Source: Phoenix dactylifera (Eukaryota; Streptophyta; Magnoliopsida; Arecales; Arecaceae). Taken from it: a stretch of 64,000 nucleotides of DNA. The translations under genes were made by a program, and so were the position numbers. This document shows, piece by piece, positions 24,211-36,036 of the stretch. Each line of letters begins with the position of its first letter. The first letter of the stretch is position 1. The stretch is taken from contig NC_052405.1 of assembly GCF_009389715.1 (NCBI RefSeq), positions 12,964,194 through 13,028,193 of the forward strand, written 5' to 3'. The notes beneath the pieces are model-generated. The model had not been told where the DNA came from. It was given only the letters and a program-made list of their open reading frames with translations, and searched no databases.

Positions 24211-24440
24211 GGGAAAACTTTCTCTCTCGCGATCTATTCTAACTCTAACGCTCGCTCGAGTTGTTGGGTGAACGATGTAATCCCAGCCGGGATCAGTGCA
24301 TAGCGGAGCTCAATGTTGAGCCCACGGATACAGATCGGCACGAGCTTGTCTTCAACGATAGACTCCTCAGGACTTTCTGAGTGGAAAGGATAAGGGCATC
24401 GGGGGAAGAAATGAATAAGGGGTAAGGTGCTCATATTCTT
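24211..24440. other. GC-richer block next to the rRNA insert, possibly also organellar
   Basis: Base composition here is unlike the flanks, and a 66-residue open frame (24234-24434, minus) runs through it. No organellar gene was recognised. It may belong to the same mosaic organelle insertion as the adjoining rRNA fragment, since plant mitochondrial DNA often joins unrelated pieces. Confidence 0.35.
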
Positions 24441-25264
24441 CCTTTATGTGCTTCCCAGCGAATCAAATTTTAGGAAGATTAAGTTGACTTCCAAAATCAC
24501 CTGGAATCCTTAAAAATGTGAATACGGGAGAAACATCAAACAATTAAACACTATATTTTCACAAACTTTATTGTAGCCAAGTTGCTTGATTAAGGAGTCA
24601 AAGCTTCAGACTCCATTTCTTCAAGTCATCAAGATTTTCATTCGTAGGTTGTACGACGAACTTTTGAGTTAGATCAAGGCCCATTCAGAAACTAGATCCA
24701 TTTCTCTTTTTTTTTCTTATCCCGAAATTGTTCCAATCTGAACTTGGAGGATGTTCCTCCAAAACTTTGTCCCATGTTTATTAGAAAACTATAACTTTTG
24801 CTCAAAAGATATGGTATTTCTTTAACCTACTGTTTTCCACATATCGTCGTTCACTGATATCAATATATTAGTGAAGTAGAAAAATTCTACAAAACCCTAC
24901 ACATTATTTAGAAGGAAATTTACAAGTCTAACAGTGATATGGATCCCAGCATGAAGTGCTGCTTAGCATTGTCACTACTAATACTCTCCTGCTGTAGAGT
25001 GGCGCTGTTTATTAGCAAGGACTCTATGACAAGCTAGACAGCCCTATCTGATCCCTGGATCCAACCTTTCAAGAGAAGCATAAGCTTGACTTAAGCTCGC
25101 CTGAGACCGCTCAAAGGAGCAAGGGTTGTTGGGAGTTAGGGGCAGGAAGAGCAGGAGGTGACACAAAGCAAAGGTACAAGCCAACTGCAAAAAAAGAAAT
25201 AAGTGGACTATCTAGATTGGTGCGGGGAAGAGAAGAAAACTAAAGATAAAAGGTGTGAAATGCG

Positions 25265-25390
25265 AGAAATGAAAAAGTGAGGACTATAGGAGAGAATAAG
25301 AAGAGGCCAAAGAGTGGGGTGAGGAAAAGAAGAAGAGAGAAGGGAAGAGGGGAGGGGAGGGGAGGGGGAAGGGGGGGGGACCAAACAAGA
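25265..25390 (+). repeat. Polypurine (GGA/GGGGA) tract
   Basis: An almost pure purine stretch of over 100 bases grades from GAAGA into GGGGAGGGGAGG and ends in a G9 run. It could form triplex or quadruplex DNA. Open frames through it are low-complexity artefacts. Confidence 0.85.
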
Positions 25391-25404
25391 GGAAAATATA
25401 CTGT

Positions 25405-25455
25405 GGCATATGTTCTCTTTTTTTTTTTTTTTGCTGAAAGGCATATGTCCTCTTT
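25405..25455 (-). mobile_element. Micro-retroposon: poly(A) stub with target duplication
   Basis: A 16-bp direct repeat (GGCATATGTTCTCTTT at 25405-25420; GGCATATGTCCTCTTT at 25440-25455, one mismatch) flanks only a T run plus TTGCTGAAA. On the minus strand this is TTTCAGC followed by poly(A). It is the footprint of target-primed insertion of an extremely 5'-truncated retroposon. A similar T-run plus TTTGCTGAAA occurs near 39200. Confidence 0.6.
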
Positions 25456-25989
25456 AGATGACAATTTTAAATGATGAGAAAAGAACGAAGTATACTGTGC
25501 CATATGTTCTTTGCAGACGACATAATTTTAATTGATGAGAAAAGAACATGATCAAATACCAAATTGGATTTATGCAATGTTACCAGGACACGGGTGTCAA
25601 GTGTCCATGTATCTCAAAGCATCCGACACGGCAAGTTCAAAAAATTTAGATACAACGGCATAGCTAATATTGTATTATATAGTAATATTTGAAATATTTA
25701 GCTTAAAAATATTCAGGTTAGAGAAAATTGAATAACTTTGGATGTAACTATTGGGCTATGACTTTATTTATGCCCCTCGGGCAAGAGAAGATATAGAGCA
25801 CCTTTAACCCAAAATGAGATGTGGATGCCTTAAGAGTACTCACAGGTGCATATGCCCACTAAGCAGACTTCTTTTTTTCTTGGTTGCGGCACCAAGAAAA
25901 GGGCACCTAGAGTTTGGATTCACTGGCTTAACTCTTCAATCCCTCCTCTCTCTCTCTCCCTGATCTCTCTTTCCTCCATTTTTGTTTTG

Positions 25990-26650
25990 ACAATCAATAC
26001 AAATGGGTTGAGTTGACTCATGACTAGACCCGACCCGACCCATTCTTCAAAACCCGTGGGGCCGGGTCAAGTTCAAATATGAGACCCGTTCCACATTTTG
26101 GGTCGGGTCTGGTTTTTATAAACTTTGACTTGGCCCGACCCGATCCGTACGATATATAGATCTATTTTGGGTCTTCCTATTAGTTACCCGACTCAACCCG
26201 ACCTAACCCAATATATTCCAAATCATTTCTTCTTTGCCTCTATTAAGAGAAAAGCGCTCAAACAAAGCTCACTACATTAAGGAAGGCCAATTGTTGAGGT
26301 TATTAACCTCTTGAAGCAGATTGCGATTCTAGATAAATATTAATTCGTAAAATTTTGACCATGTTAGCGAGCAATATTCTGACAGTCAAAATTCAGTTTG
26401 AATAAGAAATAAGAATAAAATTTTCTTCAAGAAATCTTGTTAGCGAACAAATGTGGACCTGCACCCAACCCAAAACCAAATATTTTTGGTTGGGTCCAGG
26501 CCATACATGACCCCGACCCGACCCAGACAATCTGTTGAGTCTAAATGTTCCATGGACCCGACCAGACCCAACCTGATCCTCTATTAGCTTGGGTCCCTAT
26601 CCAATATCAAGACCCGCACTTGAAATCAGGTCAAGTTGGGGTCAGTTGGA
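25990..26650. repeat. Dispersed repeat rich in GACCCGACCC / GGGTCGGGT words
   Basis: GACCCGACCCGACCC-type words cluster in opposite orientations near 26020-26200 and 26500-26600 around an AT-rich middle. This layout is common in plant nonautonomous hAT-type elements. The exact ends were not resolved. Confidence 0.45.
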
Positions 26651-26652
26651 CC

Positions 26653-26825
26653 CAAGGTTTGTCGAACCGGCCCATACCAGCCGGTTCAGGCCGTATCGGA
26701 CCGGTCTAGCTTGAAATCGGTACAGGACCGAACCCAGCCGAAGCCGGAGAAGAAGAAGAGAAGAAGAATCGTACCGGTCCGGTAGGCAACCGGTACGCCT
26801 ACTGGTACCGGTACGGCGAACCTTG
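26653..26825. mobile_element. 173-bp hAT-type MITE with 8-bp target duplication
   Basis: The terminal inverted repeats are CAAGGTTTGTCGAACCGG at left and, reverse-complemented, CAAGGTTCGCCGTACCGG at right. They are flanked by GTTGGACC (26645-26652) and GTTCGACC (26826-26833), which match at 7 of 8 positions. An 8-bp duplication and these short repeats fit the hAT superfamily. The interior is full of CCGGT/ACCGG words and is not coding. Confidence 0.75.
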
Positions 26826-26833
26826 GTTCGACC

Positions 26834-28600
26834 TGACCCGTTTGCAGCCTTAACAATCTATGATGTTTCATCTCAAAACTTCACAAAAAGCTAACCCCGA
26901 CCTAAGCCGTTTGCAGCCCTAACAATCTATGATGTCTCAACCCAAAATCTCACAAAACGCTAGCTCAAATCATCATGGAGGAGAAATCAGTCACCTCTAG
27001 GATGAGTTGTTCCCTTCCACCCCAAAATGGGGATCTAGTCTTTAAAGATCAGATCTATGAGGAAGCATTGGAGATGGAGAGGAAGAGGTTTCTCACTGAC
27101 ATCTCTACACTCTCCCTCACCTTCGTCCCCCCCCCCCAGCAGTTTCTCTTTTTGCTAAACCTTCAAAAGACTAGGAGCAAAACATGGCATCGTGTCTACA
27201 GTGTGAGCCATGCAAGTCATGAGCATTGGTTTGTGTCCATGTTGGGACAGCAAAAACCCCAATACAGCCATGTCCTGGTAACACTGACTTTATGGGTGAC
27301 AGATTTAGAAAGCAAGGGCATATAAATAAGCACAACAAAGACAGAGCATAAGGAATGCAATTTTATGGTAAATATATTAGCAGACAACAGCAAATTCATA
27401 TAATCAGTTTTGTTATATTATACAAAAAAATGGAGATGCCGAAACAGAATAGGAGCTGGTTGAATGATGTGAAGAAGTGCTTTTACAACATTGTCATATT
27501 TTTTATTGATGTATGACTTCTTGACTTAAAGGGAATTCCATAGAATGGCTAAATCGTATGTTGGACAACTCAAAATATCAGTAAATAAAAAGGATCCAAG
27601 AAAACAAGTTGAGTTTAATAGAAATAAGAAGCTTCAAAACTTCAAATGATTGGGTGTTCTGACTAGAAAGGATAAAGTGAGAAAGAAGTACATTGAGCTG
27701 CAAGAATTGCACATATTAACAACTAAGTAATACAGAATTGATTAAGCTAATGAATGGTAATTCAATTTGTGTGATGGGTAAGGAGAGGAAGACATAAGCT
27801 AAGAAGTTTGACATAACATCAAGGTGACCCTAACTAAGAATGCTTGGCAAATGAGATTCATAAAGCTGATTGAAAATAGTTTGGACGAGGCTAGATGGTC
27901 ATTTATTGGTTATAACAGGAATATATAAGCTTAGGGCTCAGCATAGTGCAACCACACCCACCAAATCTAATACAGGCCTAAAATTCCAGACTGGCTAAGT
28001 ATATAACCCAAATCCTGTCTACCCCAGCCTAGCACAACTACGGTTCAATTCAGGCCCTTTATCAGTCCTGTACAGTGACAATCAAATGTGTTCCCCATTA
28101 TAATGTTAAACCCATCTTTCAGAATTGCAGAGTAAGATTAGGAGTCCTCTTTAAGCATTTAGTCAGAAGTTTTAGGAGAATTTCGAGTTTACATAATTCT
28201 TATACACAAAAATTTCTTACCAGTGCTTCGTGTAGATCAATGAAGATCTCATGCTCAGGATGATAGGGATCCTTACAACTCTTTTTTTAACCACTATTTC
28301 CTTATTATAATAAGTTCTAAAAGTCAAACACTATAATTCAACTATCATTCATTTTTATCATTATTTTCCTGCTATAATTAGTTTCAAAAGAAGATAAATC
28401 ATGCAAGCTATTGCTAAAAGAGAGACTTATGGAGGAAAATAATAGAAAAAAATTTACCAGAGCTAGCTTTATAACAATGTCACCAGCAACTTCAGCATTG
28501 ACTAATTAATATTGTCTACTAGATAGATGGTTTTTGAACGCAATATACTCATTTCTAGCTAGTCTAACAAAAATGAACTTTTCTAACAACATAACATTAA
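26834..28600. other. Intergenic DNA, no recognised gene
   Basis: A 116-residue open frame (26975-27325, plus) has an ATG and ordinary composition but no recognisable domain. It contains a C9 run at 27129-27137 that looks unstable. It could be a gene relic, but nothing supports expression. The rest is AT-rich without motifs. Confidence 0.5.
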
Positions 28601-28607
28601 GAAAGAA

Positions 28608-28712
28608 TCCATTCGTCTAGACAGTCTTTGCCTTGTTCCTTATCCATTCGTCCAGACAGTCTTTGCCTTGTTCCTTATCCATTCGTCTAGACAGTCTTTG
28701 CTTTGTTCCTTA
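28608..28712. repeat. 35-bp minisatellite, three units
   Basis: Three adjacent 35-bp units (28608, 28643, 28678) share TCCATTCGTCYAGACAGTC and TTTGYYTTGTTCCTTA with only two variable positions. Confidence 0.92.
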
Positions 28713-31614
28713 CTACCAGCATTTCCTTATCCAATATCTACATTTTTCTTTGCATTGCCAAATAATATATAAGGAACAAATTACAAAATATAAAACTCTC
28801 TAAATGATAGCATACTGTGGTCTACGTATTTATTGATACAACTAACATTTTTCTTCCATAGAATATTCTCTACACTTGCAATGTTTCTCTTATTTTGTGA
28901 ACATACGCTAAGAATCTTAAGTAGAGCGTGTTAATTCTTACAACTACATCACCCGATAACTTATTAACTTGGGGTAAACAAATAGCATATATGCATAGCA
29001 TAGGCTGTGCATAATCTCTATTAATTTAAAAGATATAACCAGGCAATACTCGTATATAGCCACAAAAAACGACTTCATGCGCTCTAAGACAAATGGTCTC
29101 CACATATAGTGGGCAAGAATACTGTGAGGAAACTAATCATGACTAAAGCAGAAACAATGTTTCTAACAAGATATAGCAGCCTACCGCTCTCCATGTTTGA
29201 TAATAATTTCAGGACAAGAAACTAAAAGGATACTAAGATATCAAAAAACAAAAGAAATCTAATTGAGGAACTTAAAAAAAACACTATTCTCAGTATTTTG
29301 TAGATCAAGATGACAAAAATTTAATTAATGAAACAATGATCTCAATACTTTGAGAGAATCAACATATAAAGAGGAAGGCTTGATCAGCACAGCCATGAAT
29401 GTCGCATAGCAGTGCACAAACTGTGAACCTGAAAGATAACCACTGATGTGCACATCTCACTAAATGGATCATGTAATTATCGTAAGGCTCTTGGTCAAGA
29501 AGATACTATTATACACACACCTACATAGAAGCATTCCTCCAATGTATAACTAATCAAGTAAAATAAAATTGCTCACAAATCTGCTATTGATATCTCAAAA
29601 ATGCAAACTGGATTTTAGGTATTTCTCAGTGACTATCCTGATAATCTTGTATGCCTTCAGTTAGATGTTTTTGATACAGCAGTGTCATCCCAATATTACT
29701 GTCAAGAAAAATCAAATACCACCAAAACTTTAAGCATCTTAACAGAAATTACAACTTAAATGAAACAGGAATCAGAATTATAAGACCATTAGATCAAGTC
29801 TCCCGCATGTGCATCTTATAACATCACATTTCCAGAATCACAGAGAAGCATGACAGACAAGCAGATTAAAGGACCTGATCAAAAACAAAGCAAGGTGAAT
29901 TAATGTCTCAAGGGCAAATGCTATATATGAGAATGGGCCCGCCAAGATTTAATCTTCAATTGGAACAAAGAACAGTTAGCAACTTTTCAATACAAAAAGA
30001 AAAAAAAGTAGAAAGATACTGACCATAGGAAATTTCTATGCATACTACTTTCAAGTCAGAGCCATCAAGCTCCATATTTTGCAGAAGCCATAGCTTAAAC
30101 TGCAAATATGTCAAACAATAATTACTAATAAGTTGATTTGACTTCCCAAACAGCATTGTCAACAATCAGCAGGTTACTGCAAACTATTGAAAGGGATTAC
30201 AGAACAATAATTAAAACCACCACCTTATAAATATAAATTAAAAAGAAATGGTCATATGGTGAAGAAAGAGTGCAATTGATTAAAAAGCACAGGCCATGAA
30301 AATCATTAGGTCGATACACAATTTTTTTTCACATAGTTTATATCAATGTACGTTACAAGAATAACTGACAACTAAACATCCTTCACTACTATAAGAATGT
30401 TTCATGCAAGTCGTATACTTTCATGCCAACAAAACAATAGCAGTATTTGTATAATTATTTGAAAACATGCTGGGCGCTCAAGCCTTCCACCCCCTTCAGC
30501 TATAGAAGCAGTGAAGCACTACCATAAATAGCATGACAACAGAATCATGTCAGAAAATATAGCATAGATCTTCCAAGGACAAAGGGTTTATCAAGCAGGA
30601 CCATAATTAATGCACACAGCATCTCAGAATAATATAGCCTTTTGAGAGTAAAAACTGTTGTTTTTCGAATTATTGATTGAAAGCTTAGTATTCCACACCG
30701 ATGATAATAATATATCCTTCCCAGATTCAGCAAGAAGTATGCTGAATTAGGCACTGCTAGCTCTTATAAATGGAACCCTGTTGAATTAATCTGGAGCCAA
30801 ATACTGGAGCAAAAATGGTATTCTAACTGCATAAATCATTCTTGCACATCAAAAGTTTTGAACATTTGTATTACAGTTGTTTGGCCTGGCTGGAGAATAA
30901 TTACATATAGACATTGCCACAGGCAGAAACTAATTTGTAACATTACATAGTTCAAGACCTTATAAAGGTCGCAATGTCAAAAGCAATTTAACTCATCATC
31001 ATACACAAAGAGTTCTCATTGTTTGCTTACAATAATTAGTGTTAATCAGTAAATTACCTTTCTACTGGAATTCTTTCAAACTATTTCTCCAGGATTGAAA
31101 GCTAAGAATGCCCCATCCGCTTCACACCATTCGTATCTTGCAAACACAATGTGAAGATCAAAAGAAACAGCACTAAAATTATAGGCAATATATCCATAAA
31201 TTTCTGTTATTTAAATCCAGCATTTCGAGCATTGTTACAATTGTGCCAATGAGAAATATGTTACAAACACAAGTTTCAAATGAAACTGATCCTAGCAAAT
31301 AAAAGCCAATATGCCACACCTTGCAATGCAGGCTGCATAAAACGAAGAACTTTTTATGATCATTGATCCCGAGGAACAAAAGAATCCTGCAACAGAATTT
31401 GTTTGATGGAAGAAAAGAAGAAAGTATCTTATCTCCACCCAAATCATCAAGTTGCCTGCTAAACAATGGCATCAATTGTCGCCTGATACTAACACAAGCT
31501 GTGGAACATCGCGTTGAAAACATTCCTCTCACCTCAAAAAAATTAGTGGACAGTGTTTCTTGATGGAGCACAAGTAGCAGTTCAGCATTCAGGTGCAACC
31601 ACACATTGATTGAT
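28713..31614. other. Intergenic and downstream region of the CDKG gene
   Basis: No gene was recognised. The part nearest 31614 will include the CDKG 3' UTR, but no canonical poly(A) signal stands out on the minus strand. The open frames here lack family motifs. Confidence 0.5.
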
Positions 31615-34513
31615 TCAACCAAAAATGCTGCCAGTCCCTGATTCCCCTTGCTGTAATTCCTTCCTCCTTTGCTCCTCTAACGGATCAGGACTTTTCATAA
31701 TTCTGCGCAGCCGCCTAAGTTGCATTCACAATATGTTCAACAATTAAGACAAACTGTTTGAGGTGCAAATACACTGCTGCAATGCATAAACAGCATTTCC
31801 AAGTACCTGTCTTGGGCATGTTGAGCAGGGAATGTCGGCATAAATTCCTTTGACTTTGGTAAAGGAACTTCACTAAACCAGGGATGCTCAAGGGCAGCTT
31901 CTGCTGTTATCCGCTGCATCAAAAGCAAAGGACAGCATTAGGAAATTAAAAAATAGGCCTAAAAGGTCAAAAGTATAAATAACCCATGATTCTTTCTGGT
32001 ATATCACCTTCTCTGGGTCATAAGTTAGTAGTTTGTTCAACAGGTCAAAACCGGCTTCAGATAGGGTTGGACGACCAGTAAATGATGTAGGTGGGAACTT
32101 CTCCCGCAGCCTATTATACCTGGAAAGCAGCAAAAATAAAATAGTCAGAGGTTAACACCAGCATGAACAGAACTGCACCTAACAAAGTGCCCTGAAGGCA
32201 AACCAGGATGCCTAGGCAATGTCACAAATAGTTGGACAACAGGGAAAAGATTTACACAAATAATGATGTGTATTTAGCTTTTAAAAAAAATGAGAAGGAG
32301 CTTGTAAATTGATAAGAAAAGAAATAGAAAATGGTAACTTACGGCTGCTTAACAAAGTTAACTTTCACGCCAGGCAATTTAGCAAACCCAGGCCATATCT
32401 TCTCATTTGGTGTACCGAGTGTTCTAAATATCTGCACGTAAAGTAACATAAATGCAAATTAGATAAAAAAAAACAGATGGAAGTAGTATGCAGTCAGAAG
32501 ATTTAAAGATTTAATGGAACCTTGTCAAGTTGATCAAACTCAGTTTTTCCATTGAATAATGGTTCCTTGGCTAAAAGTTCAGCCATTATGCAACCCAATG
32601 ACCACATGTCAATAGCAGTTGAATATTCCTTTGCTCCTAATAGAAGTTCTGGTGCCCTGCCATTACAAAATAAATGAGAAAGGAAAAAAAACAAATACGA
32701 AGTAAAGAATATGGCAGAATACAAAATGACTTAAAATAAAGTAACAAATATGAACATAAAGAAAGAAAGGGAAGTACCTACCTGTACCACAAAGTCACAA
32801 CCAAATGAGTATATGGCTTCAATGGGCTCCCATACTGGCGAGCCAGACCAAAGTCGCATATTTTCAACTCACCACGATTATTCAGAAGAAGATTTGACGT
32901 CTTCAGATCCCTGAGGGAGAGCACAAGAAAATGTTTTGAGTGAAAAAAAAAAAAAAAACAAACCAAAAACATTTGATAGATCTAAGGATTTAATTTGTAA
33001 ACTTGAGAATGTAAAAGTACCTATGAAGTACCCAGTTATCATGGAGATACTTGACACCTTCAAACAACTGAAGCATTAAGCACTTAACTTCGCTCTGGCT
33101 AAATGGCTGCTTCATTGCCTCCATCAGCCCTTTGAGATCATGCTCCATGTACTCCATAACCATGAAAATACTATCAAGGCTGCCCATAACAACTTCCTTG
33201 ACGTCCACAATTGAAGGGTGGTGAAACGACAGCAAAATGTTAATTTCCCTCAAAGAGGTCAACGGGAAGCCCTCTCGCTCCTTCTCCATCTTCACCTTCT
33301 TCAATGCCACTACTTCACCAGTCTTCTTATCCTTTGCTCTGTACACAACTCCATAAGTGCCTTCGTCGATCTTGTTCAGCCTCTCAAACTCATCAACACT
33401 TCTACACCCTTGTAGCATGTCTATACATCTTTGGGGAGATTGCACTGGTTCTGGGGTTTCAGCCCTAGCACCCTCTATCTCAGAATCAGTCTCTGACAAA
33501 TGACCAGATGCATCCCCATCAACCGCCTCCATGTCAATATCCATATAATCATTCCTATCTACCTCAACTCCATGATACTCATCCCTGTGGTCTCCCCCAG
33601 ATACAGATGATTTGGATGCCGTCCCTTCAGAACCTTCTCTCATAACAACCTCTCCAGGCTCAGGACTCAGCACCTTCTTATGTGATTTCTGGTCCAGTGT
33701 ATCAACCACAGGGGTATTTTTCTTCCTCTTGGGCACAACCGCGCCATCAGATAATTTAGCTTCATCATCATCCAACTCATTGTTCCCATTTGCCCATCGT
33801 GAAGTGGAGATGTTCCTTGCTGTGTGGTACTCCTCATCCTCATCCTCCATCTGCCCAGGATCATGATCATTACTCAACTGCTGATCGTGGGGTGAATCAA
33901 TGGAGACCCTCGCATCTACCGGTGACTGCTGCTTCATGGACTGCCGAACTGTCTCAAGCAAATTATGTGGGACATATCCGCGGGGCAGTGGAAGAGGTGG
34001 AGCAAGAGCGGCAGGTGCTTGTGGGTCGTTTCTGTTTCTGGAACTCACAACAGTAGATTGGTTGTTATCATCCCTATCCCACACAATTGGTGAAAACTTC
34101 CTCTTTCTGCTTGGCGAGGGCAGAGCCCCATTTTCCTTGCCCTGACTTCCATTATCTCTAACCTGCAACTCAGGAGCCTCACGGTCATCGGATCCGCTTC
34201 CACTCGACAGCTCCCCAGGCTCCCGATCAACCAACCTCCCCGAGAGCCGGCTCCGCTTCTGCTCGTTCCCACCGCTACCACTCGAATTGCCAGTGCTCAA
34301 GGGAGAACGGTGGTACCCATTCAAAGAATCCCTTTTCTTGGTGTCCCTCTGCCTATCCCTAACCCTGTCCCGGATATCCCGCCCATGGTTCCTGTCCCGG
34401 TCCCCATCACGGTACCGATCCAGATAATAATCCTTCCTCCTGGAGACCTCTACATCAGATTCCCGGTCCCTAAATTCTTGGTCTCTGTAGCCCCCGTGCC
34501 GACTCGCCCCCAT
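31615..34513 (-). CDS. CDKG-2: Cyclin-dependent kinase, G class (CDKG-2-like)
   Basis: Exons complement(join(31615..31714, 31807..31913, 32008..32119, 32343..32431, 32521..32656, 32782..32910, 33021..34513)) give 721 residues, in phase throughout. The N-terminal 375 residues are low-complexity and charged (RD/RE-rich, then Ser-rich), typical of the CDK11/CDKG family. The kinase domain spans about 376-660: glycine loop DEGTYGVV (about 383-390), ALKK Lys about 405, cyclin-binding PLTSLRE (417-423), HRDLKTSN (497-504), DFG (517-519) and [13 protein letters not shown]. The PLTSLRE motif defines plant CDKG, a relative of human CDK10/CDK11, linked in Arabidopsis to cyclin L, splicing and meiotic pairing. 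The start MGASRHGG was chosen over an upstream in-frame ATG at 34591 because the RHGGYRD start resembles other CDKGs. The protein ends GSIFG. Nuclear location is expected from the family. Confidence 0.95.
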
Positions 34514-35178
34514 TAGAACACTAGAAAACGGAGGAACGAGCGAAACTCTAGAAATCGAGGAAGAAAGCGGGCAAAATCGAAACCCTAGCAACCGGTACCC
34601 AGGAAGTTAAGAATCAAACAGATCTCCAAACCCTAATCCTCCTAATCGCGTCGGATCAACAAAATTAACAGAGGGATAGAACGAGAAAGACCAAAAACAG
34701 TGGGACAAAAACACTAGCAAAAATCGGATTTGTTGGAACCCTCGAAAAACGCAGAGATCGATTTTTGGGGGAGCGAAAACGCTCAGCGACAGAAGCTTTG
34801 ATGAGAAAATCGACTGGAAAGGAGGACGGAAGTAGGAGAATAGAGGGATCTGATCTGGAGCAGCGTTCGCTGGAGCAGCCTGTCCTCGCGATCGATCGAA
34901 GGCGATGCGAAGGGTTTCAAGAAGGGGACGTCTCAAGGAGGAGAGTTTTCCCGTTCTCTTACTTATTTCGACGGGCGGCGATGCTTCTGGCCATCTTACC
35001 TAAAAAAAGTCGGAGAGACTAGCGAGTCCACGAGCGCGTCTCCTGGCCTAAGCGACTCACGCGTCTAATTATCGCACTCACGAATCAAGATGCGGGTAGT
35101 ATTTGATAAACGGTCAAGATTTATGAAATCGGAATCGAAACCGGCGGATTGACGTTGAATGGTATCATTAGTCAACTT

Positions 35179-35239
35179 CAAACATTCTTGATCCCCCCTA
35201 CCCCTTTTGGTTCACCAAAAAAAAAAAAAACATTCTTGG
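35179..35239 (+). mobile_element. Micro-retroposon: about 26 bp plus poly(A), with target duplication
   Basis: AAACATTCTTG occurs at 35180-35190 and again at 35228-35238. It flanks a CCCCTACCCCTTTTGGTTCACC-like stub and an A14 tail, the signature of a target-primed insertion that kept only the last few bases of its source element. The source is probably a LINE or SINE ending TTTTGGTTCACC. Confidence 0.65.
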
Positions 35240-35984
35240 TGAATTTTATGCATCGAAGAGGATCTTTATTAACAATTGCTACCTATTAGTCATCCTAGTT
35301 AGTTCTTACATGTGTTCTAGATTCAATTTGCCCATTGCTTAACTCTATTCTATTTCTATTGTGTTGGTTTGAAATTCATGTTGACACCTCCATGCATGGG
35401 CAAAATATACCATCATGAATTGTAAAAACTATTTGATATTATCATAATAAACAACCATCATAATAGCAAATCTATAGTCCATAATATGCTTATCTAGATA
35501 ATTAATTAATATTTGTTATATTGATATTACATAATATTTAATTATAATCTAAATTAAGTTGGTGATAGAATGCAGGACTGGTGAGATAGAATTCATAATT
35601 TAAGTTGCAATTGGTTGTGCAGGATCAATCGTTTTCAGCTATGATAACAAATATATTTTTATTTTTATAATTAAAATTTTAAGTTGTTTTGAACTATGAG
35701 GTAACCAAATAGCTGCATTGTATCCAGCTAGCTGGATTAATCGGTTCAAAATGCAGCTTGTCATGTCTTCGCACGTGTGAATCCTTCGGCAGATGAGTCC
35801 TGGTGGCACGTGTCTCTCTCACTCCCGGAAGGATATGCGATTTTTATCAGGCCCATTTCTTATCTCCCGTTCCGAGGAAACGAAACCTAAAAAAAAAAAA
35901 AAAACAAAGGCATCCAGAATATAAGAATCTGAGCCCAATCCGCGCTTTTCCCTCATCATCAGCAGCAAGGCTCCCCCTCCATTC

Positions 35985-36012
35985 CCAACCCTAACCCTAA
36001 CCCTACCCTAAT
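35985..36012 (+). promoter_or_regulatory. Telomere-like (AACCCTA)n element, telo-box
   Basis: Three to four tandem AACCCTA-type units lie 25-50 bp upstream of the pTAC14 start codon. Telo-boxes (AAACCCTAA) near transcription starts are known in plant genes for translation and organelle biogenesis, where Telobox/TRB-type factors bind. Its position in the 5' UTR or core promoter fits that class, but regulation here is inferred. Confidence 0.6.
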
Positions 36013-36036
36013 CCTTGCCCTCCTCCGTCATTTGCC

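Larger units (their letters stand above)
34514..36036. promoter_or_regulatory. Shared divergent upstream region of CDKG and pTAC14
   Basis: The two start codons point away from each other across 1.5 kb, which must hold both promoters and 5' UTRs. Minus-strand 5' UTR sequence probably covers 34514-34950 (CT-rich on the gene strand). TTAGGGTTT-type words lie near 34580 and 34627 on the CDKG strand, and a telomere-like array lies next to the pTAC14 ATG. The AT-rich middle (35240-35750) shows no motif. A small retroposon insertion separates the two ends. Confidence 0.6.

Noticed and set aside
25208..25503. Pro/Ser- or Gly/Arg-rich open frames on both strands
   Set aside because: Direct products of the polypurine tract; no real protein expected.
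26975..27325. 116-residue plus-strand open frame
   Set aside because: No recognisable domain and it spans a C9 homopolymer; kept only as a remark in the intergenic entry.
33218..34516. Plus-strand open frames opposite the CDKG first exon
   Set aside because: They are antisense shadows of the Arg/Asp- and Ser-rich CDKG N-terminus.
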